Shown: one piece after another, positions 23,463-33,800 of the stretch
Layout: each line of letters begins with the position of its first letter
Numbering within the stretch: position 1 is the stretch's first letter
NCBI RefSeq assembly: GCF_001039355.2
Contig: NW_019776099.1
Span: 49,308 to 113,307, forward strand
Reading direction: 5' to 3'
Source: Lingula anatina
Taxonomy: Eukaryota; Brachiopoda; Lingulata; Lingulida; Lingulidae
DNA length: 64,000 bases
Program-made: the position numbers and the translations under genes
Notes under the pieces: model-generated
Databases searched by the model: none
Told to the model about the DNA's origin: nothing
The model's input: the letters and a program-made list of their open reading frames with translations, nothing else

Positions 23463-24107
23463 ATGTCTTTGAAAGTTATTTCAAAAATCAACCTGGGAGC
23501 CCTTCCCTTTGAATTATCAAGATACATTCGTGGTTTTACCAAAGTGTTAGTGGTAAAAAGAGGGGTTCAACTGAGGTTTCAGGGACAACTTTTCTGCTGC
23601 ATACAAGTACACACATCTTGTGTGGTTTTCTTGAGAGAAAATGAAGACTATTATAAGATTCTTGGTGTTGACAAGACTGCCTCACGAGAGAAAATCCGAG
23701 AAGCTTATTTAGATCAGGTTAAAAAATTTCACCCTGATGTGTGTAAGGACGGGCATGCCCACAAATCCCTAACGCTCATTAACACTGCATATGAAACACT
23801 TGGAAATGAAAATTTGAGAAAGGAATATGACAGTGGAAAGATTGGTCTAAATACACCTAGAGACAAGTATGGTGCCAAAGGATATGGAACAAGCTATGGC
23901 ACAGGTGCAAATTCAGAAAATAAATGGAATGAAGTGCACAAGGACCATTATGTATATAATAGAGAGAAAGTAAATGGATGGGGGTTTCCAAAATATATAG
24001 CACTAGATGTTCTTTTTGCATATGTTGGAATATTCAGTGCATTGATGGGCTATTTTATAAAGATGTACAAGAAAAGTAAAGTGCATGACTATAATGAAGA
24101 TGATTAG
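23463..24107 (+). CDS. J-domain protein 5, intronless
   Basis: 214 aa. The frame is open from a TTG at 23439, but ATG 23463 is the first AUG. Residues 1-60 are basic and hydrophobic without acidic clusters, fitting a mitochondrial presequence. J domain about 61-125, EDYYKILGVD start, HPD at 90-92 (HPDVC). A Gly/Tyr-rich linker follows, then a single membrane segment (about 179-197) and a short charged tail. It is closest to protein 6 (shared EDYYKILGVD, HPDVCK, AYETL), which suggests a recent local duplication. AATAAA at 24930-24935 is distant, so the 3' UTR may be long or another signal used. Confidence 0.84.
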   Translation: MSLKVISKINLGALPFELSRYIRGFTKVLVVKRGVQLRFQGQLFCCIQVHTSCVVFLRENEDYYKILGVDKTASREKIREAYLDQVKKFHPDVCKDGHAHKSLTLINTAYETLGNENLRKEYDSGKIGLNTPRDKYGAKGYGTSYGTGANSENKWNEVHKDHYVYNREKVNGWGFPKYIALDVLFAYVGIFSALMGYFIKMYKKSKVHDYNEDD

Positions 24108-24483
24108 CTGGCTGTAGAAGTTGAGGCAAGTAATTTTCCTGCTGCAAAAATGAGAACGAGACTGCTAGACTTGTATGTGCCTGTTATGAGAAAACGGAAG
24201 GATAGTTGTATGTAAAAAAAAAGCTATTATATCTGGTATTGTAATGTTGAGTTGCTAGGCTGCTGAAGGGATAAGAACAGGAGTCTTCATTGTTGTATTA
24301 AACTTGTTCAGTTTAGGATTTCCAATGATTTGTTTACTAGTATTTAATTTTTGAGTGATATTTGCTTAACATTAACATAACCAACAAATATATTGTGTTT
24401 TAATGAAATAATATACTTTTCTCGGGGAGAGTTAAGTGATTAAGAAAAATATCATGATGGTAATCTGTAAAGGATCCCATCTA

Positions 24484-24711
24484 AGGGTGCTTTCCCAGAG
24501 ATTTAGATCGATCTAAAGATTAAGTTTTAGATCTACCTAACTCCCTGGGGGTTCACGCTAAATTGCAGTCAGCCAAGCGGGCACCATAGTTAATTACCCC
24601 CTAACAGCTTTAAGTAGGCGGGACAGACGCTTAAGCCGGCCAAGCTGACAGTAATCTAGTGAGACTCCCCACAGGGATAGATCGATCTAAAAATCTATGG
24701 AAATGGGGTGT
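24484..24711 (+). mobile_element. TIR element copy A (about 228 bp)
   Basis: First of three related elements (others at 55148-55364 and 59305-59520). Ends carry TTTAGATCGATCTA and TAGATCGATCTAAAAATCTATGG. Interior landmarks shared with the others: CTCCCTGGGGGTTCACGCTAA, GTTAATTACC, GTAGGCGGG and TCTAGTGAGACTCCCC. No coding capacity, so non-autonomous if mobile. Same orientation as copy C. Confidence 0.8.
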
Positions 24712-24974
24712 AAGTAGTATAGGCCTGACAAGCTTCCAGATATATCTCATGGATTTGCACTTGTCTAAGTAATGCTATTAGAACCATAGTTCAGAAAATA
24801 CCACCACCTAGAAGCGTAACATGTTGTGCACTTTGAACAGGAACTTAATTTCTTTCTTTTAAACTTTGTTGAGGAAGATATTTACTGTTAGATATAATGT
24901 TTTTAATTATTTATGAGGAATTCTGTTTAAATAAAAAGTTTTATTAATATCAAATTTCCTGTGAATTTTTGTAG
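24712..24974. other. Leader region of J gene 6
   Basis: Contains AATAAA at 24930-24935 and, 39 bp later, a 3' splice site (TTTCCTGTGAATTTTTGTAG, AG at 24973-24974), 162 nt before the ATG of J gene 6. One gene's end and the next gene's leader are nearly adjacent. Confidence 0.45.
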
Positions 24975-25136
24975 GGTCTTGGTTGTCAGGGATCCAATTC
25001 CCAACTCTTGGAAGTCAAAGCATATGTGGAGGAAAAACTCAATTTACCTGGGGATCAGTTGTGAAACGATGATATATAAGAACCAAGACCTGGACAGTAC
25101 AAATTATTTATCTTGAAGACTGGAGTACAATTCAAT

Positions 25137-25739
25137 ATGGCCTATTTAGTTATTGCTCGCCCTGGACAGTTAATCGAGGCCACTGTAAATAAACATTTAC
25201 GATGTTTTGTAAAAGAGAAAATCATATATCAGAGCTGTCTTGGACTATGCAAAAATTTTCATGCATCAAGTAGTGCTTTCCTTAAAGAAAGTGAGGATTA
25301 TTATAAAATTCTGGGCGTGGACAGGACAGCCTCAGCAGAAGAAAGACGGAAAGCTTATTTGATATTAGTTAAAAAGTATCATCCTGACGTGTGTAAGGAA
25401 AAAAATGCACATCAATCCTTTACACTCATTAAGACTGCCTATGAAACTCTTTCCAATGAGGAATCCAAAAGGCATTATGATAATATTTTAAGATCCAGAT
25501 ATGATTTTAAAAGGGGAGGATATAAGGAGAATTGGCAATATGGAAGGAATGATGAGACATATGGAAAAGCTTATGATCAAAATAGATGGACAAAAAACGG
25601 TACTTTTTCTCCAAGGAAAAGAAAGGGAATGAGTTACGGTCTGTTCCTGATGTTGCTCTATACAGGCTTATTTTTGTCTACCAAAGTCATGTATCTAGTT
25701 TTACTGCAAGCTAAGAAAAAAAAAGAAAGAAAAGAGTAA
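25137..25739 (+). CDS. J-domain protein 6, intronless
   Basis: 200 aa. The frame opens at a TTG (25113), but ATG 25137 is the first AUG. N-terminal 45 residues are basic/hydrophobic with NFHASSSAF before the J domain, like a presequence cleavage region. J domain about 53-118 with HPD at 82-84 (HPDVC). A basic Gly/Tyr/Arg linker and one membrane segment (about 167-190) follow, then a strongly basic tail. Closest to protein 5. Predicted membrane-anchored mitochondrial Hsp70 co-chaperone. No AATAAA nearby; ATTAAA near 25984 is a candidate. Confidence 0.84.
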   Translation: MAYLVIARPGQLIEATVNKHLRCFVKEKIIYQSCLGLCKNFHASSSAFLKESEDYYKILGVDRTASAEERRKAYLILVKKYHPDVCKEKNAHQSFTLIKTAYETLSNEESKRHYDNILRSRYDFKRGGYKENWQYGRNDETYGKAYDQNRWTKNGTFSPRKRKGMSYGLFLMLLYTGLFLSTKVMYLVLLQAKKKKERKE

Positions 25740-26312
25740 TTAATAATAATATTATTCAGACAAAGGAAAATGGTGAAAAAGAAGTCTGCCTGAATTAGTT
25801 AAACATTGAAAAGATTCATTGTGATGGGGCACAGCAAATGTATTCAGCACTGCAAAATGAAAAAGAAACTTATAATAATAATAATAATAACCCCCTTTCT
25901 TCATATGCTAGATCTGCCTAATAATATATTCTGTTTAATGTAAGGAACATGAAAAATGTAAACAGTTAATTTTTTGCAGTGGCATTAAATGAAACCCTTT
26001 ATGGGACTTGACTGAGTACTTTTTGTTTGTTTTGCACTGCTTATGGCACTGGTTCACAAGATGTTTTTAAGTTCGTGTACTGCAAGTTGATCTTTGTATC
26101 ATTCACATGTAGCGTGGAATGGAATATCAGGACCCCCTTTTATTCACCTAGGTTTCGAAAGGGCTATTTCCTTTAGTTTGAGTTAGTATGATTTTTTGCT
26201 CTGCCTGCTAGGTTCAAAATGTGCGTCATGTGTTACAAACCTACCGAGACTGGATTTTGAAAATAGAAATGTGACAGAAATGCAAATACAATATATTTTT
26301 TTGCATTTATAG
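25740..26312. other. Spacer between J genes 6 and 7
   Basis: AT-rich with a short (AAT)n tract near 25877-25890. Holds one copy (26122-26200) of a two-copy 80-bp repeat. Ends in a 3' splice site (TTTTTTTGCATTTATAG, AG at 26311-26312) 263 nt before ATG 26576. Confidence 0.45.
26122..26200 (+). repeat. 80-bp direct repeat, copy 1
   Basis: Begins GAATATCAGGACCCCCTTTT and continues with ATTCACCTA, GTTTC, AAAGGG, TATTTCCT and GTATGAT. Copy 2 is at 28167-28245 in the same orientation, with about 85% agreement by eye. Confidence 0.8.
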
Positions 26313-26575
26313 GGAACCTACGTTGGACCAAGTGTTTGTGAAGCCTATCCAGTGATGATGCAACATCAGTATATTTCTTGAAGTATCTACAGCCTATTTT
26401 CTGAAGCATACAGACAACTTTGGCATGAAATGCTATGAAGCTCATATAACTTTCAACAGAAAAACCAAAAATTGAAATTCAAAGGAAGTTGGGGGGGGAA
26501 AAAAAGATGATATGAAAAAAAAGTTTCCATTCTTGTCTTCAACAGAAATGAGGAGGTGATTAACTGAAACCAGAA

Positions 26576-27628
26576 ATGATTTTCATTGCAAGAGAAAATA
26601 TGTTTCGACACAAAGGATTCTTGCTGATCAAGGGACATGTTAGTCGCTCAAATGAACTTCACCAAAGTAGTATTCTACTTAGCATGCAGGGCAAAGATTT
26701 GTATGCTGTATTAGGTATATCAAAAAATGCTACAAAGGATGAAATTCGAAAAGCTTACCTAGATAAGGTGAAAAAAAACCACCCAGATGTGAATAAGAAT
26801 AAAAACGCTCACTTGATCTTTACACAAATTAACAAAGCATACGAGACTCTGAGAAATGACACATCAAGAAGGGACTATGATAGATCTATGAGTTTTCAGT
26901 CATTTTCCTCTTCTACAGTGAATAGAAATAGGACTTATGCAGACCATAGAGATTATGGAAGTAAATATAGGCCGTATGCAGAAACACGGGAGTACAAAGG
27001 AGGTGGGCCCTCTTCTCGATACCAAAATCCATATCAAGATACTCACTATAATACACGCAGAAAAGATGAGCACTTTTGGTACGACTTCTGGGAAGAAGAG
27101 AGAGGTGGGCCCTCTTCTCGATATCAAAATCCATATCGTGACGCTTACTATAATACACACAGAAAAGATGAGCACAATTGGTATGAATCCTGGGGAACAA
27201 ATCCTAACGAAGCTAATGAGGATGAGAGAATGAGAGAAGCAGAGGAATATTTTAATATGAAATGGGCTGCAGAAGAACTTAGGCGTCGAAAGGACAGAGA
27301 AAGAATCTGGGAGAATATTGAAAGAATGAAAGCCCAAATGAATGCTTCAAGAGATTCATTTTGGCATGGTGCACGAAGTACAGGTTTAGGTGGAAGACAC
27401 AAGCAAAAAGCAACCCAAGCAGAAAACTCTTACTCCAAGACCGACTTCTCAGACAGGAAGAGTGAAAAAAATGGTACACGTAGACGGAAAGATTATGCAA
27501 TACTGGGGGACATTTTATTTATAGCATACATGATTTGTTTAGTAGGTTTATGGTATTTCACAAGAGATGCAAGGAATCCAGAGAAAAGAAGACGCAGAGA
27601 ATCAAAGTCAAAAGAGAGAGGTCTATGA
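26576..27628 (+). CDS. J-domain protein 7 with internal 34-aa repeat, intronless
   Basis: 350 aa from ATG 26576, the longest in the array. A basic N-terminus of about 38 residues precedes the J domain (about 40-104) with HPD at 69-71 (HPDV). A Tyr/Arg/Gly/Ser region holds two tandem 34-residue repeats at about 143-176 and 177-210, each containing GGPSSRYQNPY and HRKDEH or RRKDEH; the DNA repeat is 102 bp (27001-27102, 27103-27204). A long charged, likely coiled helix (about 212-260) precedes a membrane segment (about 308-328) and a very basic tail. Last member of the array, convergent with DIS3. AATAAA at 27780-27785. Confidence 0.84.
   Translation: MIFIARENMFRHKGFLLIKGHVSRSNELHQSSILLSMQGKDLYAVLGISKNATKDEIRKAYLDKVKKNHPDVNKNKNAHLIFTQINKAYETLRNDTSRRDYDRSMSFQSFSSSTVNRNRTYADHRDYGSKYRPYAETREYKGGGPSSRYQNPYQDTHYNTRRKDEHFWYDFWEEERGGPSSRYQNPYRDAYYNTHRKDEHNWYESWGTNPNEANEDERMREAEEYFNMKWAAEELRRRKDRERIWENIERMKAQMNASRDSFWHGARSTGLGGRHKQKATQAENSYSKTDFSDRKSEKNGTRRRKDYAILGDILFIAYMICLVGLWYFTRDARNPEKRRRRESKSKERGL
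27001..27204 (+). repeat. In-frame 102-bp tandem duplication within J gene 7
   Basis: Two copies starting AGGTGGGCCCTCTTCTCGAT at 27001 and 27103, exactly 102 bp apart, keeping the reading frame and adding 34 residues. Confidence 0.95.
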
Positions 27629-27779
27629 ACAGAAAGTTGCTTTGTTTGCAATGTTTAGTGTTTAGTAACTCGCATTACTGAAAAATAAGGGTGAAGGAAT
27701 ATATTTCTTTGAGACTTTGTAATGTTCCTTTATGGACTTGATTACTCACTCACAATTTTGTGAATTTGAACCTAGGGAC

Positions 27780-27785
27780 AATAAA
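27780..27785 (+). terminator. Polyadenylation signal of J gene 7
   Basis: AATAAA 152 bp after the stop. A second is near 27810. On the opposite strand DIS3 ends at 28512, so the two genes are convergent. Confidence 0.6.
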
Positions 27786-28166
27786 CAGGGAGGTTTTTAA
27801 TACCCAGTGAAATAAAGAAAGAGATGTAAAAATATTGGCATTAGTTGTGAAACAAGGAAGACCAAAACCTCTATGCTTTAAATATACTATCATGTAGAGT
27901 GATGCTATAAAAAGAGAAATTGGTGCCAATCAAAATGACCTGACAAAGAATTATAGACAAATATTTTTTTTTTTATTATCATCGTTATTATACATGATTT
28001 CTTTAAATTTATTTTCAGATACACAATTTCACATACAAGTCTGCTACTGAAATGTCCATCATTGCACGTAATTTCTGTAGTTGGTCAATTAGAATTAAAG
28101 TCATACATGCCCACAAAGGAAAATGACTTGCAAATGGATTGCTTTCCCAATGTAAATTGCATTTTA

Positions 28167-28245
28167 GAATATCAGGACCCCCTTTTATTCACCTAAGTTT
28201 CTAAAGGGTTATTTCCTATATTTCGAATTTGTATGATGTTTTTTT
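28167..28245 (+). repeat. 80-bp direct repeat, copy 2
   Basis: Matches copy 1 at 26122-26200. Lies in the likely 3' UTR or downstream flank of DIS3 (antisense to it). Confidence 0.8.
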
Positions 28246-28323
28246 TATCAATTTTGGAGTGAGGCAAGTATATTTTCAGACCTACTCTAATCATGTCAGA
28301 AGATGGCACTGTAAAATCCTATT

Positions 28324-28329
28324 TTTATT
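28324..28329 (-). terminator. DIS3: Candidate polyadenylation signal of DIS3
   Basis: TTTATT on the plus strand (AATAAA on minus), about 185 bp past the DIS3 stop at 28512. Another is near 28186. Confidence 0.45.
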
Positions 28330-28511
28330 TAAGTTCGAACCATTGCCATTGTTCTGGGGTGTATCTAGTGATGTTCAGTATTGAGAATCTTGCTGGTTCA
28401 AATCCTCTTTTTTTGTTATAAATCACCATGGTGGTAATCTTCACATTTGGTGCAATGGACACACTCCTGTAAATTCACTGTCTTTTACACCCTGGGAATT
28501 GGCTGTTGTTT

Positions 28512-30793
28512 TCACTTTCTTTTCTTTTGTTTTTTAAGGGGAGGCCCTTCTTCAATTTCTGGCAACTGCAAAATAAGATGTTGAAATTATTTGTTGTCCG
28601 TTATTGAGCAATATAAAAATCTACACCCATTCTGTCCACTTCCAGAATTTTTAAGTAAGGGATCTTAAACAAATGGCTTATGATCAAGCATTGGTAAAAC
28701 CTATCAAAACACAAAAGCAAAGTCACAGCCATTATTTAACAGCAAGTTGGAATAACAGTTGTTTTTTTTTTGCAAAATGGCTCTTTTTCCCTCCCACTTA
28801 ACTGTGCAAACCATTTTTGACTCTTGTAATACACCAGAAAGGAAAAGCCAAAACAGGCAAGTGGATGCTTCGGATGATTTCTAAAAGAAGAGCCAGCTGT
28901 TCACAATGCAATTAAAATCTAGATGCTCCCACCTGATGTGTTGGCAAGTACCTCTGTTATTTTGGTAAAGTGGAATCTAACTAGGGCATGAGCCGACCAC
29001 CCCCAACATGTACACAAGCCATACAGTAATTAATATGGCAAATAATTCCAACAGTGCAATCAATTACAAATAAGAACACCTTGGAAAAGTTTCTACTGTG
29101 ACGACAACATTGAATTCTACAGACCTGATTTATATTGAATTTTTATTTGTATGAAGTGACAAAAATTATAGCCTCTTGTTTGCCTGCACATAGCCTTTCA
29201 ATTGAGTGAGAATGTCACTCCACATGTCTCGTCTTTAAATCAAAAGAACCTTTTAAAACAGCAGTGTATAAAACGTCAGATTAAAATGTTCACCAGCTGT
29301 GCATTGATCGTACCTGTGGTGACACAAGTTTGAACTTGATGTGCTGGTGCTGGATATTGGACTGGTCTACGCTGACCTCCACTTTAACTGCATCAAACAC
29401 CCGAATAATCACGTCTCCTATAGTCTGGACAGTGTTCTGCAAAAACATAAAGGAATAAAAGTTGTAGTTATTCATGCTGTTGTAATACATATTCCTTTTT
29501 CGATATAATGATGCTCAGTGGAATTAAACAAAAAAATGAAAATATGGTGGTAAAAATTAAATAAAAGTTGTTACATCTTCCTAATCAAGATGGTAAATAC
29601 TGTTTTTATAAGTATATTTGTCATTTATTAATTTAATGAATGTCTAGCAAAGATATTTCTTATTGCACCTTCACAAATACATACTTCATCATCAAATTTC
29701 ATGATGTTCTGATATTCAGCGAGTTTGACGATCCCTTCCAAGCCATACTTCGGGATCAGGACTGTCAAAGCATTCTTCCGCACAAACATCACATATCCAT
29801 CTTCTATGAGGACTTTGTTTTTAAAGAAAAGCTGAAAGAGAAGCAACTTTATGAAACTTGTGTAAGAGAACGTAATCCCAACTAAAACTAAGACTGGATG
29901 AAACAGGATAAATTTTAAGAACCCTGTGTGGATTATCAAAGCCAAAGCCATGAACATATTAGAGGTGGTAGCTGTGTACAACTCATGGTTGGAGGTCAGA
30001 ATTTCAGAACTTTGAACCAACAACATTTGAGGTCTTATTTGTGTCCTTAAATAAGTCACGTTATACAATCAAATGCTCCCTGAAATCAAATTAACTTTTG
30101 TTTCTATTAAGAAACAAGCCAATAACAAAACAGTTACAATATCCGGTGTGTGATATTACCAGAGTGTGAAGTGCCACAGAGGCTCTTCCTGCATATTGCG
30201 CCATCTTGTGTCGATAATTCAAATGGTTACACAAAGCCTGAAAGCATACAAAAGTATAGTATAATATTTAACAAACACCCTCTCAGATTGGATTAGAGCT
30301 TCATACTCAAATCACAACCAACAACTTACTGACTTTCATCTCTCTTTTAGATGCCACAGTGTATAAAAAGTGTCAAACTGTGAGGAAGTGACCATGCTTA
30401 ACTTTTAGGGCCATTTAAAGAGACAAATAAATAAATTTATAAATTAACAAACACTGAGTCTCCTTACTTGAGTTTTCTTCTTATCTAGTAGCTCAGGGAA
30501 AGAAGCATCTGCCTGAATAGCCACAGCCAGCAGTCTGTGCACAAGAACATCAGGATATCTGGCAAAGATAAAATCCAATATTATATAAATCTATCTGGCA
30601 TCCAGTGAGGAAGTACAGTGTATATAGATTTCAATAGTGACAAAAAAAAAAAAAATGTTCTGAAATAAAACCACATGCTAAAAAAATAATAATAACAAAA
30701 AATATAAAAAAATTTTTAAAAAAATGATTGATAAAATTCCTCAATCTTCGGAAATTTTAACTTTTTTTTATAAAATGCCAATACATGAAAAAA

Positions 30794-30856
<63 letters not shown>

Positions 30857-33800
30857 CAGTCAATAAAAAGAATCCAGTTAGGATTTTCTATTCTAAATGT
30901 ATTTATTTATTTATCTAATAAAAATCACTCCAGGATAATTACTAAGTCATACAATTATCCACTCATGGTGGTAACAGATTCAGAAAATGTTACACACACA
31001 CAGGGCATAGGCCCATGCATGGGAGTTCAATATTGCATCATATATTAACCAATATGGGAACCAATATGGAAAAAATGAACGGCTGCTACGATGACAGACA
31101 CAGGGGACAGCTATGTACAGACACACTGTAGCTGTACATCAAAAGGTGTGTTCATGCACACCCAGAACCTTAGATGACCAATTGTTTCAGGTGCCACTAA
31201 TAATAAGTCATTGCAGCATTGCTGTGTGCTGAAAAAAACCATACATAAAGACCTGGGCCCCGTAACTCGAAAGCATCGCATACTGCGAATAGCGATATCA
31301 CATAGAGGCTACAATGTATTATATAGAGCTATGGGTGAGTTATGGAATTGAGACGCTTGCGCTCGGTTGCAATGTGCGATGCTTTCAAGTTACAGGACCC
31401 TGATTTCTTTCCAAAGAGACAACACCATTACCTTCTGATAGGTGAAGTGAAGTGAGTGTATATTGGTGCAGCTAATCCATAATGGTGGAACTCTGCATAC
31501 GGAAGCATCCCACTACAGAAGTACAGCGCCTGCATCATGCACCTAGTTGCTAGGATACGTAGCATGGTGTTAAAGTACGGGTTTTCTGTAAGCTGCGCAC
31601 TGGCCAGGGAGTTGGCCAAATCTTTGGAAGAGTCCACACAGAAATCAAAGCCCTGTAATGAGGTTTGTAAGATTAACAATCCATTTGTGAAACAATGATA
31701 AGGATGATATGCATTATTAAGTTGATTTCTTGGAATCAAATATAGTTTCAAATAACATTATATTGTCATAAATGAAAATTATCAATTTACACATGTTGAA
31801 AAACTTGTGTTTGATTATTTTCATTTATGATCGAACTACCAAGCTAATGAACATTTTTGCTCATTTGCAACAATTTATTGGTTCCTTAATATAAAACAGT
31901 CAGGGTGCCATTTCATATGCAAACATTTGATTTGTCTAATGTAAGCCTATATCATGAACAGTGAATAAAAGAAAAAGTAAGGGCGTGGCTGGTAATTAAG
32001 ACTCTTACTTGTTTTAAAATACATCAAACTACATACCCTTGCCTCAGCAACATTAATGACTGGTTTAAAGTTGGAGGGGGGAGGAGAAGGATGCCTCCTC
32101 AACACAGCACAGTCGGGAAATTCCTCATAGATCTTTTTAGCCACTGAAACATTGGCCAGCAACATGAACTCCTCCACCATAGAGTTGGTCTCCCTAAATT
32201 GGTGTATAAAAATCTATGTTTAAACTCAATAAGAATAATAAATATGTACAGAGCTATTCTAATGCAGAAAAAATGTTAACCATATAAATCAATGTCAGTT
32301 TACCTGTTTTTGCTTTAGATACTGCAACACTGTCCTCTATATAAATTCAATAAATGTAAATAAAATATTCATGCATATGTGTGTGTGGCCAAGAAAGATT
32401 AGGCAAATATACAAAATAAACATCACCACTATCTCTTGTTTTGTTCATAACTAATGTCATACAAATGTTCTTACATCAACTCTTTTGATACAACATCTAT
32501 AGGATCAGCAGTTTCACTGTCAATATGGAATCTTACTTCTGGGGATGCAAGTGATAAAGAACTGAAATTAAAAAAAATTATTTAAGCATTAATATTTTGG
32601 GCACATGCCTACACACCACAACAACATAATAAAGTTTTTATGTTGATTACAATCACTTATCTGCATACTTGAAACAGACAACTTAAAATTTAATTATAAA
32701 TTTAATAACTTTCATTTAACATACTTAGCCCCACAACTCTCTCCTTAACTTAAACTGCATATTTTACCAAGTGCCAGTATGCATATAACTTGATACACAT
32801 GCACGTTTAATCTCACCCCCCTCCATTTTCAAATGAATACAATCAAAATATATACAGGGGAAGATGCTCACCCCTTATCAGTTCTTCCCTGTTTAAGAAT
32901 TTTAGCTAGTGTGTTAAGGCCTCGCAGACTTTGAGCAAGCTCATCTTGCTGTTTGCTGTCATCTATTTTCATCTGAGCTTCAGCATATGTAAGAGAAGCC
33001 TATAAATACAATCAATAATTTCACTATTAAACATATCGATCACCCACCGGAAACTTATACCTGGTGAAGTACAGATAAAATTCTAGACAAAAATCCTAAA
33101 CAAATTTCATCTTACAGTGGAAATAAAAGCCTTTGACTGCAAAAAGACAGACAAATGAAATTCAAATCTTAAGAATCATTGGAAGAATAAATCTTGGCAT
33201 AGTTAACTTTAAATAATTAAAAGTTTGGGTCGGTTTGGTTGATACCCAGTCTTGAGTACCTTTGAGTTTATGATGCTCTTCATGAAGCGAGTGCTTATTA
33301 TTTCAGCTTCTTTAGTCATCTCCCAAATCACAGTGAAAGCAAATCTGAAAATCAATCAAAAACCATCACCTTGCTTGTTATGTTTAATAATAATGATCAT
33401 TATTTCTAAGTTCTATACTGATTTTCTTTATGCATCTACATACAGATAATGCATAATAGCATACCATTTTAAAAGATTATGTTATTTTAACATAGTGCTG
33501 TATGTTACAGTAACAAAAACACTCAAGACAAAATAACTGCTGAATTATCATATCCAAAGTGCCTTAAGCCCCTTAATGAGAAAGAATATTGCCTTCCTAT
33601 ATATTTAAAAAATGAAAAAGTATATATACATACAAATTTACACCTGTGTACATCTAGACCAACTGAGGGCTAAATAAAATTAACTAGGATGAAGTACCAG
33701 ATGACTACTCTAGACAGGGGCCATCTTTTTGTCTCAGAATTTGAAGTCTTTAGTTAAGTGATTGGGCTATCCAATGACTTCCATTTATCCGTTTCTCAGA

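Noticed and set aside
22461-25136. TTG codons at 22461, 23439 and 25113 as starts of J genes 4, 5 and 6
   Set aside because: In an animal gene the first in-frame ATG (22506, 23463, 25137) is the likelier start; the TTG starts are not supported.
26900-27500. Long minus-strand frames within J gene 7
   Set aside because: They mirror the plus-strand repeat and coil; no domain and no separate signals.
29290-29313. Stop at 29290 as the normal end of DIS3
   Set aside because: CAG|GTACGA is a good donor and the exon at 28565-28512 restores the expected basic tail; kept only as a possible alternative isoform.
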